64,000 nt of DNA from CAZUDO01 sp964618895 (GTDB lineage Bacteria; Desulfobacterota; Binatia; DP-6): positions 1 through 64,000 of the forward strand of contig CAZUDO010000127.1 in NCBI GenBank assembly GCA_964618895.1, written 5' to 3'. A program made the translations under genes and the position numbers. Positions within the stretch are counted from its first letter, which is position 1; each line of letters opens with the position of its first letter. Under the pieces are notes generated by a model. That model was not told the origin of the DNA and searched no databases. It worked only from the letters and a program-made list of their open reading frames with translations. Below are positions 47,163 through 57,240 of this stretch, in pieces.

Positions 47163-48899
47163 ATGCTCAAGCAGGACATCTCCGTCGCCGAGCTGGTCAA
47201 CATGTACCGGCGCCAGGAGCTCCAGCTCCCCGAGCTCCAACGGCGCTACGTCTGGCGGGCGCCGCGCGTCCGTGACCTGCTTGACTCGCTGTACCGCGGG
47301 TATCCGAGCGGCTCGATCCTCGTCTGGGAAACGAATGACGAGATTCCGACGCGGCCCTCGGCGATCGAACAGACTCTGTCGCCCTTCCGCGGCCAGCGGC
47401 TCCTGCTCGACGGCCAGCAGCGGATCACGTCGCTTGCAGCAGCCCTCAGCGGGGAGTCGGTGAAGGTCCGCGGCCGCAAGAACCCGATCGATATCCTGTT
47501 CAACCTCGAACACCCCGACACATTGGAGGAGATCATCGAAGTCCAGGACGATGAGGAGTCCATCGTCAGCGAGGACGACGAGATCCCTGATGACCCTGAC
47601 GAGGACGAGACGCAAGAGACGCTGCAGGAGCGATTCGATCGGCTCACGTTTGTCGTCGCCAGCCGAGGACTGGCGCAACGACCGAACTGGGTTTCCGTGT
47701 CGGACGTGTTCGGCGGGGCGAGCGACGCCGACGTCCTCCAACGCGCAGGAGTCATGGGGTTCGGGGACCCGCGTTTCAAGAAGTACTCGGAACGACTGAA
47801 CCGCCTGCGTTCGATCCGCAACTACATGTACGTGATGCACGTTCTGGGCCCCGAGCACACGTACGAGGAAGTCGCGGAGATCTTCGTTCGTGTGAACTCC
47901 CTTGGCATGAAGCTCCGCTCCAGCGACCTGGCCCTGGCGCAGGTCACATCGCGCTGGCGTGGCTGTCTTGGATTGTTCGAGGAGTTCCAGGAGGAATGCG
48001 AGCGGGTCTGGTTCACGCTCGACATCGGGTTGCTCGTGAGGACGATGGTGGTCTTCGCCACGCGTCAGCCCAAGTTCCAGCGCGTCGGCTCCACCGCGGT
48101 CGAGCAACTCAAATCGGGCTGGGGCGAGGCGAAGGCCGGGCTGCGGTTCGCGGTCAACTTCCTCCGCGAGAATGCAGGGATCGAAGACGAGTCCGTGCTC
48201 TCCTCGCCCATGCTCATCATTCCCGTGGCCGTGTACAGCCAACTGAAGGCCGAGAGGTTCTCCGATGAGGACGAGCGGGCCCTTCTCTACTGGCTCTACG
48301 TCGCCAATACTCGAGGCCGGTATTCACGGGGGTCCACGGAGACGTTGCTCGCGGAGGATCTGAACATTCTGTTCAGAGGTGGCCACCCGGCCGACCTCCT
48401 GGAACCCCTTCGACGCGTCTTTGGAAGACTTGACGTGCTTCCTGCCGATCTGGTGGGCCGCCCGGCCAGGAGCCCTCTATTCCCGATGGCCTATCTCGCG
48501 CTCAAGTCGCAGGGTGCCAAGGACTGGCATACCGGTCTTGGAATCTCTCTCACCAGCCGCGGAAGACAGCACGTCATTCAGTTCCACCACATCTTCCCGA
48601 AGGCGCTGCTCCGCGAGCACGGCTATGAGCAGGGTGAGATCAACGAGATCGCGAATCTGGCGTTCATTGCCGGGCGGACAAATCAGCGCCTCGGCAGGAA
48701 GTCGCCGGCCGACTATTTCCCGGAGATCGTTGACAAGCGCGGCAAGGAGGCGTTGACGAGCCAGCTCATCCCGCTCGATCCGGACCTGCATCGCGTAGAG
48801 AACTATCCCGGCTTCGTCGAGGCGCGGCGAACGCTGCTGGCCGACGCGATCAATGGCTTCATCAGGCGGGTGAGTTTGGAAAAACCGTCTCCCACTTGA
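47163..48899 (+). CDS. DUF262 protein with DUF1524/HNH-like C-terminus (GmrSD-type)
   Basis: About 578 residues. The N-terminal DUF262 (ParB-like NTPase) signature is LQLPELQRRYVW and DGQQRIT at 83-89. An unusually acidic stretch of ~35 residues (about 120-158) follows. The C-terminal third has QFHHIFPKALL (His475-His476) and NEIANLAFI, the layout of the DUF1524 HNH nuclease in GmrSD-like type IV restriction enzymes. ATG 47163 has GAGG five bases upstream; ATG 47121 is possible. It lies 88 bp before drmD on the same strand, so it is probably part of the defence locus, perhaps targeting modified phage DNA. Confidence 0.82.
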   Translation: MLKQDISVAELVNMYRRQELQLPELQRRYVWRAPRVRDLLDSLYRGYPSGSILVWETNDEIPTRPSAIEQTLSPFRGQRLLLDGQQRITSLAAALSGESVKVRGRKNPIDILFNLEHPDTLEEIIEVQDDEESIVSEDDEIPDDPDEDETQETLQERFDRLTFVVASRGLAQRPNWVSVSDVFGGASDADVLQRAGVMGFGDPRFKKYSERLNRLRSIRNYMYVMHVLGPEHTYEEVAEIFVRVNSLGMKLRSSDLALAQVTSRWRGCLGLFEEFQEECERVWFTLDIGLLVRTMVVFATRQPKFQRVGSTAVEQLKSGWGEAKAGLRFAVNFLRENAGIEDESVLSSPMLIIPVAVYSQLKAERFSDEDERALLYWLYVANTRGRYSRGSTETLLAEDLNILFRGGHPADLLEPLRRVFGRLDVLPADLVGRPARSPLFPMAYLALKSQGAKDWHTGLGISLTSRGRQHVIQFHHIFPKALLREHGYEQGEINEIANLAFIAGRTNQRLGRKSPADYFPEIVDKRGKEALTSQLIPLDPDLHRVENYPGFVEARRTLLADAINGFIRRVSLEKPSPT

Positions 48900-48987
48900 C
48901 GTTAGAGACAGGCACACCCAGACTCGCGCGGTCCCGAGCGGCCGGCGTTTCCGGCCGAGATCTCTGCTGTCGCCCGGCTCTGCGCCC

Positions 48988-51900
48988 ATGCCCCCGATCC
49001 CCGAAGCTGGCCAGCTCGTCCGCGTCCGTGAGCGCCGCTACGTCGTCAAGGACGTGGGGCCCAGCCAGCTCGCACGCGACCTCGGCCAACCGCTCGCGGC
49101 TCCGCAACACGTCGTGGACCTTGTCTCAGTCGAGGACGACGGATACGGCGAGGAACTGAAGGTTCTCTGGGAGATCGAGCCGGGCGCGCGGCTCGATGAC
49201 GAGCGGCACCTCCCGGAGCCCGACGGTTTCGACCCGCCCGAGCGCTTCGACGCCTTCCTCGACGCCGTGCGCTGGGGCGCCATTGCCTCCGCTGATGTCC
49301 GGCGACTCCAGGCGCCATTCCGCAGCGGTGTGGCGATCGAGGACTTCCAGCTCGAACCGGTGGCGCGCGCGCTGCAGATGCCTCGGGTCAACCTGTTGAT
49401 CGCCGACGACGTGGGCCTCGGCAAGACGATCGAGGCGGGGCTCGTGCTTCAGGAGTTGCTGCTCCGCCACCGCGCCCGCCGCATGCTGGTGCTCTGCCCT
49501 TCGTCGCTCCAGATCAAGTGGCGCGACGAGCTGCGTGACAAGTTCGGCCTCGAGTTCCGGATCGTGGACTCGGAACTCATGCGTGACCTGCGGCGCCGTC
49601 GCGGCCCGCGCGTCAACCCGTGGGGGCATCATCCGCGGCTCATCACGTCCTTCGACTACCTCAAACGCTCGCGACCGCTGCAGCTCTTCCGCCAGCAGCT
49701 CCCGGGCCCCCAGGACTCCCGCTACCCGCGCCGCTTCGACCTCCTGATCGTAGACGAGGCGCACAACCTGGCGCCGGCCGGCCGTGGCTACTACTCGACC
49801 GACTCGATCCGCACCGCGATGTTGCGCGAGATCGCGCCGCACTTCGAGCACCGGCTGTTCCTGACGGCCACGCCCCACAATGGCTACGAGGAGAGCTTCA
49901 GCGCGCTGCTCGAGCTGCTCGACGATCAGCGCTTCGCGCGCGGCGTGCCTCCCGACCGGTTGCAGCTCCAGGCGGTCATGGTGCGACGGCTCAAGAATGA
50001 GCCCGGGATTCGCGCCACCTGGGACGGGCGCCCGCGATTCCCGCTGCGCCGGATCGTGCCGCTCGAGGTGGACTATCCGGACGATGAGCGGACACTCCAC
50101 ACCGACCTCCAACGCTACACGACACTGATGGTCGAGCGGTCGCGGCACGAGGGGCGCGGATTCGCCGCCGAGTTCGTCACCAAGCTGCTCAAGAAGCGGC
50201 TGTTCTCCTCGCCCCAGGCGTTCGCGCTCACCCTCGACCAGCATGCTCGCAGCGTGCATGGGCGCGAGGCCGCGGATGCCGCGCTCACCGAGCGGGCGCT
50301 TCAGCGGCGTGTGGACGACCTCGACGACGACTTCGCGGACGACCACCAGCACGATGAGTCCACGGCCGAGACCATTCGGCAGGCGTCCCGGATCCTTCCC
50401 GCCCCGGGCCGGGAGGAGCGCGATCTGTTGCAATCTTTGCGCGAGCGGGCGGGGCGGGCGACCGGCCGCGCCGATGCGCGGGCACGCACGCTGCTCGAAT
50501 GGCTGGAGCGCACCGTGCGGCCGGGCGGCGGCTGGACCACCACGCGCGCCATCGTGTTCACGGAATACCGCGCCACCCAGAAGTGGCTGCACGACCTGCT
50601 CGCGCACCACGGCTTCGTGGCCGGCGACCGCCTGGCACTGCTCTACGGCGGCATGGAGACCGACCGGCGCGAAGCGGTGAAGAACGCGTTCCAGGCTCAT
50701 CCCGACAAGGCTCCCGTCCGCATTCTGCTCGCGACCGACGCGGCCTCCGAGGGCATCGACCTCCAGAACCACTGCCACCAGCTCCTCCACTACGAGATCC
50801 CATGGAACCCGATGCGGCTCGAGCAGCGCAACGGCCGGGTGGACCGCCGCGGGCAACGCGCGGCGGAGGTGCTGGTGCATCACTTCGTGCCACGCGGCTT
50901 CGAGTCCGGCCGCGAGGATCCCCAGCAGCCGGCGGGCCGGCTAGAAGGCGACCTCGAGTTCCTCGCCCGCGCGGTCGAGAAGGTCGAGACCATCCGGCGC
51001 GACCTGGGTCGCGTGGGCCCGGTGATCGCAGACCAGGTCGCAGAAGCGATGCTCGGCGGCCGGCGGCGCCTCGACACCGGCGGCGCCGAGCGCGAGGGCG
51101 CCGAGGTGCGCCGCCGGCTCACCTTCGAGCGCAAGCTGGCCGAGGACCTGCGGCGCCTCGCGAGCGAGCTGCACGAGACCCGCGACGAGTTGCGGCTCAC
51201 GCCCTCGAATATCCTCCACGTGGTTCAGACCGGCCTCGCCGTGGCGCGGCGCCCGCCGCTCGAACGCGTCACGGTGGAGCGTCGCGACGGCGACGGCCGT
51301 CCGCTGCCGATCGAGGCGTGGCGTCTGCCGCCGCTGGACGGAAGCTGGGCGCTGTGCACCGAGGGGCTCGCCCATCCACACAACGGCGAGGTTCGCCCGG
51401 TGGTCTTCGATTCGGACCTCGCCGATGGCCACGACGACGTGGTGTACGCGCACCTTCATCATCGGCTGGTGGCGATGTGCCTACGCCTGCTGCGCGGCGA
51501 GGTGTGGGCCGAGGCGGGAAAGCGGCCGCTCCATCGCGTGACGGCGCGCGTCGCCCCTTCGGGCGCGCTCCAGCATCCGGTGGTGATCGGGCTCGGGCGC
51601 ATCGTCGTTCTGGGCGGGGACCAGCGGCGCGTCCACGAGGAGGTGGTGGCGGCCGGCGGCCGACTCGAAGGCGGCCGGTTCGCGCGGCTCAACGTGGGCG
51701 ATGTCAAGGCCGCCCTCGACGCAGGCGGGGCCGCCGAGCCCGCCGAGTCGGTCCTTCGCCGTTTCCAGGAGTTGTGGCCGACGCTGCGCGAGCCGCTCAC
51801 GCGCGCCCTCGATGCGCGGGTGAAGGACATTGCCGAGGGGCTGGCGAAGCGGCTCGACGAGCGCTCGCGCAAGGAGGCCGACGACATCGAACGGGTGCTC

Positions 51901-52146
51901 GCCGAGCTGGCGCGGGCGATCCGGGCCGAGCTCGAAGCCAAGCCCCCGGATCAAATGGAGTTGTGGGCCGACGCCGAACGCGAGCAACGCGAACGCGACC
52001 GCGACGACCTGCGCCGCCGGCTGGAGAGAATCCCGGACGAGATCGCGCGCGAGCGCGAGCTGGTCGAACTGCGCTACTCCGAGTGCACGCCACGGCTGTT
52101 CCCGGTCGCGGTGTCGTTCATCGTGCCCGAAAGGCTCGCCCGATGA
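48988..52146 (+). CDS. drmD: DISARM SNF2-like helicase DrmD
   Basis: A 1052-residue SNF2-family ATPase. Walker A DVGLGKTI is at 141-148, DEAH at 256-259 (LLIVDEAHN), motif III TATPHNG at 293-299, and the helicase C lobe contains IVFTEYRATQKWL, DAASEGIDLQ and the arginine-finger motif QRNGRVDRRGQ. The length and the N-terminal ~110 residues plus long C-terminal helical region fit DrmD of class 1 DISARM. drmMI follows 43 bp later. In DISARM it acts with DrmA, DrmB, DrmC and the methylase to restrict phage DNA. Confidence 0.9.
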   Translation: MPPIPEAGQLVRVRERRYVVKDVGPSQLARDLGQPLAAPQHVVDLVSVEDDGYGEELKVLWEIEPGARLDDERHLPEPDGFDPPERFDAFLDAVRWGAIASADVRRLQAPFRSGVAIEDFQLEPVARALQMPRVNLLIADDVGLGKTIEAGLVLQELLLRHRARRMLVLCPSSLQIKWRDELRDKFGLEFRIVDSELMRDLRRRRGPRVNPWGHHPRLITSFDYLKRSRPLQLFRQQLPGPQDSRYPRRFDLLIVDEAHNLAPAGRGYYSTDSIRTAMLREIAPHFEHRLFLTATPHNGYEESFSALLELLDDQRFARGVPPDRLQLQAVMVRRLKNEPGIRATWDGRPRFPLRRIVPLEVDYPDDERTLHTDLQRYTTLMVERSRHEGRGFAAEFVTKLLKKRLFSSPQAFALTLDQHARSVHGREAADAALTERALQRRVDDLDDDFADDHQHDESTAETIRQASRILPAPGREERDLLQSLRERAGRATGRADARARTLLEWLERTVRPGGGWTTTRAIVFTEYRATQKWLHDLLAHHGFVAGDRLALLYGGMETDRREAVKNAFQAHPDKAPVRILLATDAASEGIDLQNHCHQLLHYEIPWNPMRLEQRNGRVDRRGQRAAEVLVHHFVPRGFESGREDPQQPAGRLEGDLEFLARAVEKVETIRRDLGRVGPVIADQVAEAMLGGRRRLDTGGAEREGAEVRRRLTFERKLAEDLRRLASELHETRDELRLTPSNILHVVQTGLAVARRPPLERVTVERRDGDGRPLPIEAWRLPPLDGSWALCTEGLAHPHNGEVRPVVFDSDLADGHDDVVYAHLHHRLVAMCLRLLRGEVWAEAGKRPLHRVTARVAPSGALQHPVVIGLGRIVVLGGDQRRVHEEVVAAGGRLEGGRFARLNVGDVKAALDAGGAAEPAESVLRRFQELWPTLREPLTRALDARVKDIAEGLAKRLDERSRKEADDIERVLAELARAIRAELEAKPPDQMELWADAEREQRERDRDDLRRRLERIPDEIARERELVELRYSECTPRLFPVAVSFIVPERLAR

Positions 52147-52189
52147 AGCCGATCCAACCGGGCGTGACGAACGCCGGGCCAGGCGCTCC

Positions 52190-55100
52190 ATGACCGCGAC
52201 CGCCGCGCGGCAGCACCTGGAGTGGCTGCAATTCGCCGAACCCACCGGGCCGTTCCTGTCGCTGCCGGTGCTGCTGCGCGTGTTTCCACAGGGCCTCGAG
52301 AAGCTGCCCACCGATCGCGCGGAGGATCTGGGCGAACGACTCGCAGTGTGGCGCGAGGCGACCCAGGGCGTCCGGCCCGATCTCGCCGTGCACCGCCAGT
52401 GGTGCCTCTACGTTCTGCGCGAGTTGCTCGGCTGGCCCGCCGACGGTCTGAGCGAGGCGGGAAGCGGAACGCGGCTCCCCTCCGCATCCGCCCCGCTCGG
52501 GCGGGAGACGCTCGCTCCCGATCTCGCGCTGGTGAACCCGCCCGGGCATCCGCTCGGCGCCGGCGCACGGGTGCTCATCCATCTGCACCCGCCCGGCCAG
52601 GCGCTCGACAAGCCGCTCCCCGATCGGCCGTGGCGCGCGAGCCCCGTGGACCGCATGGTCGAGCTGCTGCGTGGAACCGGCGTGCGGCTCGGTCTCGTGA
52701 CCAACGGAGCCGAATGGCGGCTCGTCCAGCTCGCCCCGGGCGAGATGCCGGGGGTGGCGCGCTGGGACGTGGACCTGTGGTTCGACGAGCGCGGCACGCT
52801 CGACGCGTTCGTCACGGCGCTCGAGGCGCACCGCTTCTTCGCGGCCGCGCCGGGAGACACGCCCGAGGCGCTGTTCGACGAGAGCGCCCAGCACCAGCAC
52901 GAGGTCACGGTCCAGCTCGGCGATCAGGTGCGCCGCGCGGTCGAGGTGCTGGTGCAGTCGCTCGACCGGGCCGACCACGATGCCGGCGGGGCGCTGCTCC
53001 GCGCCGTGCCGCCGGCCGATGCGTACGACGCCGCGCTCACCGTGATGATGCGGCTGGTGTTCCTGTTCGCGGCCGAGGAGCGCGGCCTGATCGGCGGCAG
53101 CTCGCCGCTCTATGAGCAGCACCTGGCGGTCTCGACCCTGCTCGACCAGCTCGAGGAGGCCGGCGACCGCCACGGCGAGGAGGTGCTCGAGACCCGGCAC
53201 GACGCCTGGGCCCGCCTGCTCGCCACGTTCCGCGCCATTCACGGCGGCGCCACGCACGAGGACCTGGCGCTCCCGGCTTACGGCGGCTCGCTCTTCGACC
53301 CCGACCGCTACTCGTTCCTCGAAGGTCGCGTGGCGGGCACGCACTGGCGCGAGACGCCCGCACGGCCGCTGCCGATGTCGAACCGCACCGTGCTCCACCT
53401 GCTGCGCGCCCTCCAGATGCTCGAGGTGAAGACCCCGGGCGCGGGGGGCGAGAAGCGGCGGCTGTCGTTCCAGTCGCTCGACATCGAGAACATCGGCCAT
53501 GTGTACGAGGGCCTGCTCGACCACACGGCGCGGCGCGCCGAGCTTCCCAACGCGCCGGTGCTGGGGCTCGCCGGCAGGAACGAGCCCGAGATCCCGCTGC
53601 CGCGGCTCGAGTCGGAACTCGCGCGCGGGGCGCCGCGGCTGATCGAGTATCTGCGCGAGGAGACCGGCCGCAGCGCGGGAGCGCTGGAACGCGCCCTCGC
53701 GGCACCGGTGGTTCGCGACGAGGCGCGCGCCCGGCGCGCGTGCGGGAATGACGCCGGACTCTACGAGCGCGTGCTCCCGTGGCTCGGGCTGGTGCGCGAC
53801 GACACGCTCGCCGACCCGGTGATCGTGCGAGAGGGCAGCGTCTATGTGACCGCGGGCGCCGGCCGGCGCACGAGCGGCACCTACTACACTCCGCGCACGC
53901 TCACCGAGCCCATCGTGCGGCACGCGCTCGACCCGGTGGTGTACGTGGGGCCCGCGGAGGGATCGCCCGAGCGGGAATGGCGGCTCCGCCCGGCGCGCGA
54001 GCTGCTGGCGCTCAAGGTGTGCGACTTCGCGATGGGCTCCGGGGCGTTTCTGGTGCAGGCGTGCCGCTACCTGGGCGAGCGGCTGGTCGAGGCATGGGAA
54101 GCGGCCGAGCGCGCCGGACCCGAGGGCGTCAGGATCACTCCCGAGGGCGAGCGCTCGAGCGGTGACCCGCGCGAGCGGTTGATCCCGCTCGACCCCGACG
54201 AGCGACGCATCGTGGCGATGCGGCTGGTGGCCGATCGCTGCCTCTACGGCGTGGACCGCAACCCGATGGCGGTGGACATGGCCAAGCTGTCGCTGTGGCT
54301 CGTGACCCTCCAGAAGGACCGGCCATTCAACTTCCTCGACCATGCGCTCAGATGTGGCGACTCGCTGCTGGGCGTGACGCGGGTGGAGCAGCTCGAGGAG
54401 TTCTCTCTCGTGGCCGGAGTCGGCACTCAGGTTCCGATCGTGGCCGGGTGGCTGCGCCCCGCGCTGGCGGAAGCCGCCGCCAGGCGCCGCGAGCTGGAGA
54501 GCTTCCCGGTGCTCGACAGCACCGACGCCGATCGAAAGGCCGCGCTGCTGGCCGAGGCCGACGGCGGACTGGCGGAACTGCGGACCATCGCCGACCTGCT
54601 CGTGGGCTGCGCGCTCGCGAGCGAGGCCAAGGGTGCGGATGGTGACGCGCTGCTCGCCGGGGCGCGCGACCGCGTCGCTGCCGCGTTGGATCACGGCTTG
54701 GGCGCGGGTGAGCGTCGCGCCCGGTTCGAGGCGCTGGCGGCCGACGCGCGACGCATGCTCGACGGGGGGAAGCCTGCGACGCTGGCGCCGAGGCGACCGT
54801 TCCACTGGGCGCTCGAGTTCCCCGAGGTGTTCGAGAGCGGGGGCTTCGACGCGATGGTGGCGAATCCGCCATTCCTGGGCGGCAAGAAGATCTCTGGCCC
54901 GCTTGGAAGCGACTATCGCGAGTACATGGTCCGCCACGTCGCCGACGGAACGAAAGGGAACGCCGACCTGAGTGCCTATTTCATGCTACGCACTTCACAA
55001 CTCCTTCACGACGGTGGAACCCTCGCGATGATCGCCACCAACACCATCGCGCAGGGTGACACGCGCGAAGTCGGGCTCGATCGGCTTCTGGGCGACGGGT

Positions 55101-56338
55101 TCGTGAGCCCACGCGCGGTCGCGAGCCAGAAGTGGCCGGGCGAGGCAAACCTTGAGGTCGCGATCCTGTGGCTGCGCCGGGGAAGGTGGGCCGGCGCGCC
55201 CGTGCTGGACGGTGCGCCGGTGTCGCGGATCACCCCTTATCTCACCGCGCCCGGCACGGTCGAGGGGAATCCCTTGCGGCTCGCCGCAAATGCGGAGAAG
55301 TCCTTCATCGGATCCTTCGTATTGGGCATGGGCTTCGTGCTGTCGTCCGAGGAGGCTGAGGCGCTGATTGCCAAGGACGCGCGCAACCGCGACGTGCTGT
55401 TCCCCTACCTCAACGGCGAGGACCTGAACTCAAACTGGGATCAATCGCCGAGCCGATGGGTAATCAACTTCAAGGACTGGCCGCTGGATCGCGAGTCGGC
55501 GCGGGCCGGTTACCGCGGACCGGTGGCGGCGGACTACCCGGATTGCCTGCGAATCGTGGAGGAGAAGGTGCGGCCCCAGCGTGAGGCCGGGACGAAGTTC
55601 GCGCGTAAGGAGTGGTGGCTGCACCACAACAACCGCATGAAACTCTACGCCACGATCGCGGGGATGGAGCGGGTGATGGTTGTTTCGTTGGTAACCCACC
55701 ATTTGGGTATGGCCTTCGCCCTCTCGGGCCTGACGTTTGCGCACAAGCTCTGTGTCTTTGCTCTTCCTCGTGCGTCTGAACTTGCAGTCGTGCAGTCGAC
55801 CATTCATGAGGTCTGGGCGCGCAACTACTCGTCGAGCTTGGAGACGCGCCTCAATTATTCTCCGTCCGACTGCTTCGAGACCTTCGCCTTCCCGCCCGCC
55901 TTCGACTCCCTCGAGTCAATCGGTGCCCGCTACGATGCCCACCGCTGTTCGATCATGTCCGCCCGACGCGAGGGCCTCACCGCCACCTACAACCGCTTCC
56001 ACTCGCCCGACGAGCGCTCGCCCGACATCGCCGCGCTGCGCGAGCTGCACCTCGAGATGGACCGCGCCGTCGCCGCCGCCTACGGCTGGACCGACCTCGA
56101 CCTCGGCCACGATTTCCACCCGACCAGGCAGGGCGTCCGGTTCACCGTGAGCGACCCCGCCCGCCGCGAGATCCTCGCCCGCCTCCTCGCCCTGAATCAT
56201 GCGCGCTACAAGGAAGAAGTCGCGCAAGGCCTGCACGAGAAGGGCGCAAGTAGGAGGAAGGGCTCCGGTGCGAAGCCGCGCTCGCGTCCGCCGAAGGCGG
56301 CCTCGTCACCCGCAAAGGCCGCAACCCTCTTCGACTGA
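52190..56338 (+). CDS. drmMI: DISARM class 1 N6-adenine DNA methyltransferase DrmMI
   Basis: A 1382-residue protein with the type IIL/Eco57I-like layout: an N-terminal ~350-residue helical region, then the methylase. The SAM-binding motif CDFAMGSGAFL has DFAMGSGAF at 612-620, the catalytic motif is NPPF at 892-895, and YYTPRTLTEPIV precedes motif I. The C-terminal target-recognition region includes MRLYATIAGMERV-like segments. The ATG at 52190 is the first in-frame start after drmD. It marks host DNA so DISARM spares it. Basic C-terminal tail (KGSGAKPRSRPPKAASSPAKAA). Confidence 0.92.
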   Translation: MTATAARQHLEWLQFAEPTGPFLSLPVLLRVFPQGLEKLPTDRAEDLGERLAVWREATQGVRPDLAVHRQWCLYVLRELLGWPADGLSEAGSGTRLPSASAPLGRETLAPDLALVNPPGHPLGAGARVLIHLHPPGQALDKPLPDRPWRASPVDRMVELLRGTGVRLGLVTNGAEWRLVQLAPGEMPGVARWDVDLWFDERGTLDAFVTALEAHRFFAAAPGDTPEALFDESAQHQHEVTVQLGDQVRRAVEVLVQSLDRADHDAGGALLRAVPPADAYDAALTVMMRLVFLFAAEERGLIGGSSPLYEQHLAVSTLLDQLEEAGDRHGEEVLETRHDAWARLLATFRAIHGGATHEDLALPAYGGSLFDPDRYSFLEGRVAGTHWRETPARPLPMSNRTVLHLLRALQMLEVKTPGAGGEKRRLSFQSLDIENIGHVYEGLLDHTARRAELPNAPVLGLAGRNEPEIPLPRLESELARGAPRLIEYLREETGRSAGALERALAAPVVRDEARARRACGNDAGLYERVLPWLGLVRDDTLADPVIVREGSVYVTAGAGRRTSGTYYTPRTLTEPIVRHALDPVVYVGPAEGSPEREWRLRPARELLALKVCDFAMGSGAFLVQACRYLGERLVEAWEAAERAGPEGVRITPEGERSSGDPRERLIPLDPDERRIVAMRLVADRCLYGVDRNPMAVDMAKLSLWLVTLQKDRPFNFLDHALRCGDSLLGVTRVEQLEEFSLVAGVGTQVPIVAGWLRPALAEAAARRRELESFPVLDSTDADRKAALLAEADGGLAELRTIADLLVGCALASEAKGADGDALLAGARDRVAAALDHGLGAGERRARFEALAADARRMLDGGKPATLAPRRPFHWALEFPEVFESGGFDAMVANPPFLGGKKISGPLGSDYREYMVRHVADGTKGNADLSAYFMLRTSQLLHDGGTLAMIATNTIAQGDTREVGLDRLLGDGFVSPRAVASQKWPGEANLEVAILWLRRGRWAGAPVLDGAPVSRITPYLTAPGTVEGNPLRLAANAEKSFIGSFVLGMGFVLSSEEAEALIAKDARNRDVLFPYLNGEDLNSNWDQSPSRWVINFKDWPLDRESARAGYRGPVAADYPDCLRIVEEKVRPQREAGTKFARKEWWLHHNNRMKLYATIAGMERVMVVSLVTHHLGMAFALSGLTFAHKLCVFALPRASELAVVQSTIHEVWARNYSSSLETRLNYSPSDCFETFAFPPAFDSLESIGARYDAHRCSIMSARREGLTATYNRFHSPDERSPDIAALRELHLEMDRAVAAAYGWTDLDLGHDFHPTRQGVRFTVSDPARREILARLLALNHARYKEEVAQGLHEKGASRRKGSGAKPRSRPPKAASSPAKAATLFD

Positions 56339-56386
56339 CGCCCTCCCGCACCGAGACGATGCGATCGCCAGGCGATGATCGGCATC

Positions 56387-57240
56387 TCATCGGCTCCTGG
56401 TCGTCAGGAGGCAGCCCTCCCTGCCGGCACACTGACCGTATCCGCCCGGCAGCTTGTGCGCACGGAGCGTCGGATCCGCACTCGAGTGCTCGAACTTCCT
56501 GCTGCAGTACGGGCACTGATAGACGTAGACGACGCCAGAGTGCGACGCGGTTCTTCGCCGCGCAGGGCGTGTCCGGGGTGGCCGCGTGGCTTCGCCGAAT
56601 CCCGATGCCCGATTCGGACGAGGCGGCATGGGCTGAACGGTCAGCGGGGCCGATGCGGTGAATTCGACGCGGTACCGAGGCGCAAACGGTGTCGTGGTCG
56701 GCCTGAGATTTACGATCTTGGCGGTGTTGAACGCCTTGATCTGCCCGGAGGCGATCTCCCACGCGTACAGGAGCACGTTCCCGGTGCCCGCCCGCCGCAG
56801 CGAGTAGGGTTCGACCAGCCGGCGCTGCCCGTTGTACGTGAACTCCACCATGAGTCGGTTGGCGCCGGCGAAGCGAGCCGCTTCAAGACGGAGCCCCGAA
56901 CCCCAGTACTTGAGCCCAGCGGCAGCGACGAGCGCCTCCCCGGCGCCGACCTGCTGAGCTCCGATGCGTGGGCGGCCACCTCTCGAATGATCTCCTTCAA
57001 TTCGTCCGCCGTGTACCTCGCCCCGGGCATGAGGGAGAAATCGAGATCCTCGGAGAAGCGGTACGTCTCGAAGAAGCATTTCTTGAGGCAGGTGCCGCCC
57101 TTGAAGACCCACTGCTGCGAGGTTTCGGGGTGCTCGGCGATGGCCGCGAGCAGCCAGCCGAGCACGTAGTCCTTCTCCACGACGTTGACGCGGAGCTGCC
57201 ACTCCGCGGACCTCTCCCGGACGGCCTCGCGCAGGATCAC
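56387..57240 (-). pseudogene. AbiEii-type nucleotidyltransferase toxin fused to WYL and zinc-finger domains, frame broken
   Basis: GTG 57240 overlaps the AbiEi-like stop (GTGA). The first ~95 codons carry the AbiEii N-terminus: VVEKDYVLGWLLAAIAEHP and the nucleotidyltransferase motifs FKGGT (46-50) and FSEDLDF (62-68). Near 56950-56960 the frame stops making sense, and the next reading frame continues with YWGSGLRLEAARFAGANRLM, a WYL-like domain (VEFTYNGQRRLVEPYSLRR...QIKAFNTAKI) and a zinc-finger-like C-x2-C...H...C tail (YQCPYCSRKFE...AHKLPGGYGQC). The middle of AbiEii (AEK..., RDLYD region) is missing, suggesting an internal deletion with frameshift. Confidence 0.7.

Noticed and set aside
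52118..54937. 939-codon minus-strand open frame opposite drmMI
   Set aside because: Shadow of the methylase gene, with no recognisable domain.
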